From Gordonia jacobaea (GTDB lineage Bacteria > Actinomycetota > Actinomycetes > Mycobacteriales > Mycobacteriaceae): 64,000 bases of DNA. The stretch covers positions 62,001 through 126,000 of the forward strand of contig NZ_LDTZ01000021.1 of NCBI RefSeq assembly GCF_001186365.1, written 5' to 3'. The notes below the pieces were generated by a model. That model saw only the letters and a list, made by a program, of their open reading frames with translations, had not been told where the DNA came from and made no database searches. Numbering within the stretch: position 1 is the stretch's first letter; each line of letters opens with the position of its first letter. Positions 59,241 to 64,000 of this stretch are shown one piece after another. The translations under genes and the position numbers were made by a program.

Positions 59241-59906
59241 ATGTCGTACCTGTTCGCAGATCGAGCCGATGCCGGGCAACTATTGGCCGAGCGCATCAGG
59301 GCCACCGGAGGTCTCTTGCCGGGTTCGTCTGCAGAACAACCGCTTCCGCTGATCGTCGGCCTCGCACGAGGTGGTGTGCCTGTCGCTCGTGAGGTCGCAG
59401 AGGCTTTCGACGCTCCGCTCGACGTGCTGGTTGTGCGCAAGCTCGGCGCTCCCGGTCAGCCGGAGTACGCGATGGGTGCTATCGCGGCGGGGCAGGTGTT
59501 CGTGGCCGACGACGTGCCGCGGCGACTAGGGGTGTCGGATCGGCAATTGCATGAGATCGTGATGCGCGAAGACGCGCTGCGTATCGAGCGAGAAACGAAA
59601 TATCGCCAAGAGCGGCAACCGTATTCGTTTGCCGGAAGGTTCGTCGTCCTGGTCGATGACGGGATCGCGACGGGTGCCACGATGGCAGTGGCGGCGCGTG
59701 CCGTTCGTGCGGCGGGCGCTGCTGGGATCATGATCGCCGTGCCGACCGCTCCGCGCGATGCCCTGCGCAGATTCGCAGACGATCCCGACATCGACCGGGT
59801 GGTGGCAGTCGACGTTCCCGAACCCTTTAGTGCCGTTGGGTTTTCGTACCGCGATTTCGGTCAGGTCCCCGATGATGACGTGGTGAGTTGTCTACGTGAT
59901 CGATGA
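59241..59906 (+). CDS. Phosphoribosyltransferase
   Basis: From ATG 59241 the product has 221 residues. It has type-1 phosphoribosyltransferase features: IVGLARGGVPVA near 37, VVRKLGAPGQPEYAMGAI near 62 and the PRPP loop VVLVDDGIATGATM near 135. This group is common in actinobacteria as a general PRTase of unknown base substrate. VRKLGAPGQPE is a hallmark of the erythromycin-esterase-associated/COG1926 type. It ends shortly before the convergent DUF1275 gene. Confidence 0.83.
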   Translation: MSYLFADRADAGQLLAERIRATGGLLPGSSAEQPLPLIVGLARGGVPVAREVAEAFDAPLDVLVVRKLGAPGQPEYAMGAIAAGQVFVADDVPRRLGVSDRQLHEIVMREDALRIERETKYRQERQPYSFAGRFVVLVDDGIATGATMAVAARAVRAAGAAGIMIAVPTAPRDALRRFADDPDIDRVVAVDVPEPFSAVGFSYRDFGQVPDDDVVSCLRDR

Positions 59907-59936
59907 TGCGGGGCTGCAGCTAGGGGTGCTCCAGGG

Positions 59937-60617
59937 TCAGGCGGCTGGCCGGGTGCGCACCTGTGCAATGAAGACGGCGAGGCCGATTGCCTCGAGAAGC
60001 ACCGCTCCCCACAGCGCCGGGCCGATCGTCTGCGCAACGCCTGCGCCGCACAGTGCGCCAACCAGAAAAGCGAGCACCACGATGGCGGTGGCGACAGCGG
60101 CGCGGACCTGCGCCGACGACCTCCCGCGTACGAGGTCTGCTGCCGCGGCGACGAACCGCATCAGGTTGCCCGTTGTCGCGATACTGACGAACGAGATTCC
60201 GCCCGCGGTGCGGAACAGTTCGAGCCGTACCCCGCCCACGAACGACAAGGGGATCACGAACAGTGCGGCAGGAGCGCTCGACGGCAGACATGCCAGCACG
60301 GTGAAGACGACGAGTTGGAAGACGAGCACCGAGCCGAGCGCGCGCGCCGGGAGCGTCGGGACCAGTGTGCGAAGCACTTGGGCGGCAACGAGACCCGCAA
60401 GGTAGGCCAGCAACGGCCAGGCGAACTTCGCCCATTCGTCACCCTTGACCAACCCGACCGCCAAGAACACGACGTTGCCGGTCTGTGCGAATCCGAACAC
60501 CTGGTGTCGCAGATAGAGGAAGGCGTCGACGTACCCGCCGACGACGGTCATCAGCACGGCACTGATGAGTCCGACTTCGCCCCGAGTCGGCGGAAGGAAC
60601 GCCCGTGTTGCTGCCAT
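59937..60617 (-). CDS. YoaK/DUF1275 family membrane protein
   Basis: The 226-residue protein has six hydrophobic segments. Family markers are VVGGYVDAFLYLRHQVFGFAQTGN at the start, RLELFRTAGGISFVSIATTGNLMR in the middle and GALCGAGVAQTIGPAL near the end; the YVDA and TGN motifs define DUF1275. It is a membrane protein of unknown role. It is divergent from the carotenoid oxygenase gene across a region with GGTGAC repeats. Confidence 0.88.
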   Translation of the reverse strand: MAATRAFLPPTRGEVGLISAVLMTVVGGYVDAFLYLRHQVFGFAQTGNVVFLAVGLVKGDEWAKFAWPLLAYLAGLVAAQVLRTLVPTLPARALGSVLVFQLVVFTVLACLPSSAPAALFVIPLSFVGGVRLELFRTAGGISFVSIATTGNLMRFVAAAADLVRGRSSAQVRAAVATAIVVLAFLVGALCGAGVAQTIGPALWGAVLLEAIGLAVFIAQVRTRPAA

Positions 60618-60654
60618 CGCCGAAACCTTCCAAATGTCTTGCGTACTCGTGGCG

Positions 60655-60705
60655 GGTCACCGAAACCTCGCACAGGGACGTGTGTGGTGACCGTGTGTGG
60701 TGACA
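60655..60705. promoter_or_regulatory. Repeats in the DUF1275/carotenoid oxygenase promoter region
   Basis: GTGTGTGGTGACC (60680-60692) and GTGTGTGGTGACA (60693-60705) are tandem direct repeats. GGTCACC (60655-60661) is an inverted match to the first. They lie between divergent starts at 60617 and 60855 and could bind a response-regulator-type protein. Confidence 0.35.
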
Positions 60706-60854
60706 CATTAGCCGCGCTGGCCATTATCGGTGATGGCAGTGAACGTCATTGTGTGAATCGGCACCGCCAGACAGTGGCGGGAGAAGTCGCGTATGACGCT
60801 CGGCGAGTGGACTCGCGACTTATCCTGTAGGTGGCTCGACAGAGAGTGGACACC

Positions 60855-62249
60855 ATGACCGCCACACCGACCCGACCAACGCCTGTGGAACTCACCCACC
60901 ACAATCATCTCGCCGGGATCTTTGCGCCGCAGCGAACCGAGGTCGACGTCGCCGACCTGCCGGTGACAGGCGAACTGCCCGAATCGCTGACCGGCAGCTA
61001 CCTGCGCAATGGACCCAACCCGCGGTTCGATCCGATCGGGTCCTACGTGTACCCCCTCGACGGCGATGCCATGGTGCACCGCGTCAGCATCGAGAACGGG
61101 CGGGCGTCGTACATGAATCGCTTCGTCCGCACACCCATGGTGGTAGCGGAAGAGGCTGCCGGACAAGCGATCTGGTCGGGTATCACCGACGGGTACACGC
61201 CACCGGCGGAGGAAGTGGGAGACAAGCTTGCCGGGACCGTCCGCGAGCTCCCGGACATCAACATCGTCTCGCATGCCGGCAAGCTGATGGCGATGGCCGA
61301 GGCCGATCAGCCGTATCTGCTCAACGCCAAAGACCTTGCGACACTGGGGCGCACCGACTGTTCCGGCGCGATGCGGGTGGGTAGCACCGCTCATCCGAAG
61401 CTGGACCCGTCGACCGGCGAGCTCGTGTTGTTCAACTACACGCTTGAGGTTCCATACCTCACGTGGTCGGTGATCAACGCCGATGGCACCACGAAGGTGG
61501 AGCCGACGCCCGTCGACGGTCTCACCGACGCGGTGATGATTCATGACATGGCTCTCACGAGCACTTACATCGTATTGTTCCTGTGCCCCTTGATCTTTGA
61601 CCTGGAAGCGGCGATGACCGGTGGCTCGTTGCTGTCGTGGCGTCCGGATGATGGCACTCGCATTGCGCTGATTCCCCGCGACGGTGGTGCGGTGCGTTGG
61701 ATCACGACCGACCCGTTCTGGGTGTGGCACTTCGCCAACGCCTTCGACAACCCCGACGGCTCGGTGACCGTCGACTACGTGGAGTGGAGCTATCCCGGCG
61801 GTTTCGCGACGGAGCCGAACCCGTCGTCGTCGACCTTGAATCGGGCCGTGGTGTCCCCGGATGGCCGCCTTTCGCGAACCGCCCTCAGCAGAAGAGACAC
61901 CAACATGGAGTTCCCACGTGTCGACGACCGACTGCTGACCCGTGATCATCGCCGTGTCGCCACCGTGGCCAAGGGGCCCGGTGACGTTGGCGATCAGGAC
62001 AGTCTGTGGTTCCACGACCTGGTCGCGGATACCGAAACCTGCTGGACCCCCGGCGTTGCCATCGGCGAGCCGATCTTCATCCCCGGCGCCGAGGGCGATT
62101 TCTGGGGCGCGATCGGCACCGACCCCGCAGACATGAGCTCGCGGTTCTATCTGCTTTCGGCCGACGATCCGGCGTCCGGTGCGATCGCGACGATCGACCT
62201 GCCGCAGCGCGTACCGGCGGGCCTGCATGGGGCGTGGCTGGCTGGGTGA
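60855..62249 (+). CDS. Carotenoid oxygenase
   Basis: From ATG 60855 the product has 464 residues, the usual length for the family. The four iron-binding histidines of the seven-bladed propeller are visible in order: NIVSHAGKLMAM, MIHDMALTSTY, VWHFANAFDN and the C-terminal GLHGAW. GSYLRNGPNPRFDP near 45 is the N-terminal family signature. It cleaves a double bond in carotenoids, stilbenoids or lignin-derived compounds with O2; the substrate is unknown. No carotenoid synthesis gene lies nearby. A GTG at 60831 is an alternative start. Confidence 0.92.
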   Translation: MTATPTRPTPVELTHHNHLAGIFAPQRTEVDVADLPVTGELPESLTGSYLRNGPNPRFDPIGSYVYPLDGDAMVHRVSIENGRASYMNRFVRTPMVVAEEAAGQAIWSGITDGYTPPAEEVGDKLAGTVRELPDINIVSHAGKLMAMAEADQPYLLNAKDLATLGRTDCSGAMRVGSTAHPKLDPSTGELVLFNYTLEVPYLTWSVINADGTTKVEPTPVDGLTDAVMIHDMALTSTYIVLFLCPLIFDLEAAMTGGSLLSWRPDDGTRIALIPRDGGAVRWITTDPFWVWHFANAFDNPDGSVTVDYVEWSYPGGFATEPNPSSSTLNRAVVSPDGRLSRTALSRRDTNMEFPRVDDRLLTRDHRRVATVAKGPGDVGDQDSLWFHDLVADTETCWTPGVAIGEPIFIPGAEGDFWGAIGTDPADMSSRFYLLSADDPASGAIATIDLPQRVPAGLHGAWLAG

Positions 62250-62369
62250 GCATCGTGCCGGTCGGCGGGCAAAGTGCGATCTGCGGCATGTTCGCAACCA
62301 CTGCGACCTTGGACCTCGATTAGCTGTCCCCGGTATCGGAGGCGGCGAGGAAATAGCAGAATCAGCGGC

Positions 62370-64000
62370 ATGAGTGGTCTGTCGACCGACAGCCCCCGCA
62401 GCGGAGCATCGTCGGACATCGTCGCGCACGCCTGGGCGGCGACAACCAGCGATGTCACGAGCGCGCTGGAGACCGGTCCGGGTGGCCTGACCTCGGCGGA
62501 GGCTGCGGCCCGACTCATGAGAGACGGTCCGAACGCGCTGCACACCGTGCATGTCCGGCCGCTGCACATCCTGGTCAACCAGTTCCGCAGCGCCCTGATG
62601 GTGCTACTGATCGCGACGGCCATCCTCGCCTTTGCGCTCGGCGACCGCAACGACGCGGTGGTGATCGGCATCATCCTCGCGGCGAGCGTTCTCGGTGGAT
62701 TCGTCAACGAATACCGGGCCGCGAAGGCCACCGAAGCGCTGCACGACCGGGTGCACCACAGCACAACCGTGATCCGTGACGGCACCGCGCAGACGATCGA
62801 CGTCACCGGACTCGTGGTCGGTGACGTCGTCCGTCTGGTGCTCGGGCAACTCGTGCCCGCCGACATCCGGCTGACCGAGGTCACCGATCTGGATTGCAAC
62901 GAGGGCGTGCTCACCGGCGAGTCCACTGCCGCCGCCAAACAGATCGACCCACTGCCCGCCGATACGCCATTGGCCGACCGCACCAATTGCGCATACATGG
63001 GGACGGTGGTGCAGTCGGGTACCGCTACCGGGATCGTCGTCGCGACCGGAGCACACGCGGAATTCGGTGCCGTCGCAGCAGGTCTCGGGGGCGATCCGCC
63101 GCAGACCGCGTTCCAGAAGGGCCTGTCCCGGTTCTCGGTGCTGCTGCTGCAGGTGGCGATCGTCCTGACGGTGTTCATCATCGCTGCGAACCTCATCCTT
63201 GGCCGGCCGCTCGTCGAGTCGTTGCTCTTCGCCCTCGCGATCGCGGTCGGAATCACCCCGCAACTGCTGCCCGCCGTCGTCACCACCGCCCTTGCCGCCG
63301 GCTCCCGACGACTTGCCGCGGCAAAGGTGCTGGTCAAACGTCTGGTGGCGATCGAGGACCTCGGCGACATCGACATCCTGCTGACCGACAAGACAGGCAC
63401 CCTCACCGAGGGGCAGATATCGCTGATCGGCGCGCTGGCCCCCGACGGCCGACCCGACGACGACGTACTGCTCACCGGTCTGCTGGCCACCGACGCCGCC
63501 GACACGCAGTCGTCGAGCGGCAACGAACTCGATACGGCGCTATGGCGCGGCGCCGGGCCGGTCGCGGACCGGGTGACCGCTTATCACCGAATCGCCACAC
63601 GGCCGTTCGATCACGTCAGGCAGATGGCGTCGGCGATCTCGGCGGGACCCGATGGCCGACACACTCTGGCCGTCAAGGGCGCACCGGAGCGAATCCTCGA
63701 GCGCTGCACTGGAACCGGACCGGAGGCCGAGGAGACGCTCGACCGGCTGTTCGCGCAGGGCTCGCGAGTGGTGGCGCTGGCCACTCGGGAGATGCCCGCC
63801 ACTCAGACCACGATCGGCGACGACGACGAACGCGAGCTGACCCTGGTCGGTTTCCTCGTGTTCCTGGACCAGCCGAAAAAGTCGGCGGCACAATCACTTC
63901 GCGATCTCGACAACCTGCACATCACGGTCAAAGTGGCCACCGGTGACAACGTGGTGGTGGCCGACAAAGTCGTCGCCGACCTCGGTATGACGTCGGGTGG
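62370..64000 (+). CDS. MgtA-like P-type ATPase, cut by the window end
   Basis: The first 543 codons are inside the window. It has an actuator domain with LTGES (181-185), two membrane pairs (about 75-112 and 255-305), and the phosphorylated Asp340 in LLTDKTGTLTEG. AVGITPQLLPAVVTTALAAG and AAAKVLVKRLVAIEDLGDID just before it are typical of P3B magnesium-importing ATPases (MgtA/MgtB type), as opposed to P2 calcium or heavy-metal pumps. It probably imports Mg2+; the final membrane segments are outside. It starts 120 bases after the carotenoid oxygenase stop. Confidence 0.85.
   Translation, partial: MSGLSTDSPRSGASSDIVAHAWAATTSDVTSALETGPGGLTSAEAAARLMRDGPNALHTVHVRPLHILVNQFRSALMVLLIATAILAFALGDRNDAVVIGIILAASVLGGFVNEYRAAKATEALHDRVHHSTTVIRDGTAQTIDVTGLVVGDVVRLVLGQLVPADIRLTEVTDLDCNEGVLTGESTAAAKQIDPLPADTPLADRTNCAYMGTVVQSGTATGIVVATGAHAEFGAVAAGLGGDPPQTAFQKGLSRFSVLLLQVAIVLTVFIIAANLILGRPLVESLLFALAIAVGITPQLLPAVVTTALAAGSRRLAAAKVLVKRLVAIEDLGDIDILLTDKTGTLTEGQISLIGALAPDGRPDDDVLLTGLLATDAADTQSSSGNELDTALWRGAGPVADRVTAYHRIATRPFDHVRQMASAISAGPDGRHTLAVKGAPERILERCTGTGPEAEETLDRLFAQGSRVVALATREMPATQTTIGDDDERELTLVGFLVFLDQPKKSAAQSLRDLDNLHITVKVATGDNVVVADKVVADLGMTSG

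Noticed and set aside
60708..62567. Long minus-strand open frame opposite the carotenoid oxygenase and ATPase start
   Set aside because: Arg/His/Gly-rich composition typical of the antisense of a high-GC gene; the plus strand has a full set of iron-binding histidines and family motifs.

Overview
The window is a piece of a high-GC actinobacterial chromosome with ordinary dense gene packing. Several markers place it in the Mycobacteriales: an F420-dependent glucose-6-phosphate dehydrogenase, a PknG/GlnH/GlnX signalling operon, a FadE5-type acyl-CoA dehydrogenase, a DtxR/IdeR-type iron box and a DUF222/HNH (13E12-like) gene. Dispersed GCTGGTCGAGC-type repeats fit Gordonia, Williamsia or a close relative; the genus cannot be fixed from sequence reading alone. 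No rRNA, tRNA, CRISPR array, transposase or prophage gene was seen.

Layout. 1-7000: end of a thiolase, a VanW-type envelope protein, a TetR regulator divergent from a DUF1772 membrane protein, an SDR, an SRPBCC protein and fadE5, so lipid and beta-oxidation functions dominate. 7000-13700: endonuclease IV, a PAP2 membrane enzyme, a DUF6153/DUF305 pair that looks copper related, a secreted DUF4185 protein, a thioesterase and an HdeD-like protein. 13738-17703: a 1321-residue Pls/PosA-type NRPS-like membrane enzyme. 18000-23600: alpha/beta hydrolase, glutaryl-CoA dehydrogenase-like enzyme, ABC exporter and an unknown acidic protein, with intergenic repeats between them.

23715-40835 is the most informative block. 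It follows the M. tuberculosis order fgd1, pta, ackA, pknG, glnH, glnX, mutT3, thiE, thiO, thiS, thiG (Rv0407-Rv0417, from memory). Two insertions interrupt it: LysR/EamA/GNAT/TetR genes after fgd1, and a small gene resembling the LeuA regulatory domain between mutT3 and thiE. The block joins F420 reduction, acetate overflow, amino-acid-responsive kinase signalling and thiazole synthesis; thiOSG sits behind a clear TPP riboswitch.

40965-64000: an ABC-2 type transporter, a large LuxR-family (LAL) regulator, membrane proteins, an ATP-grasp enzyme, guanine deaminase, a Tat-exported neutral ceramidase, a TetR/MFS operon, a DUF222/HNH protein, an SCO6745-family protein, an iron-siderophore binding lipoprotein under a probable IdeR box, a SnoaL-like protein, a phosphoribosyltransferase, a DUF1275 protein, a carotenoid oxygenase and the first 543 codons of an MgtA-like P-type ATPase cut by the window end.

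I did not find a convincing new multi-gene defence or mobile system. The observations most worth following are a triplicated Thr-Gln motif in the PknG N-terminus, a repeat family that supplies the stop codons of genes, two large nested palindromes next to gene ends, and the stand-alone LeuA-like domain.
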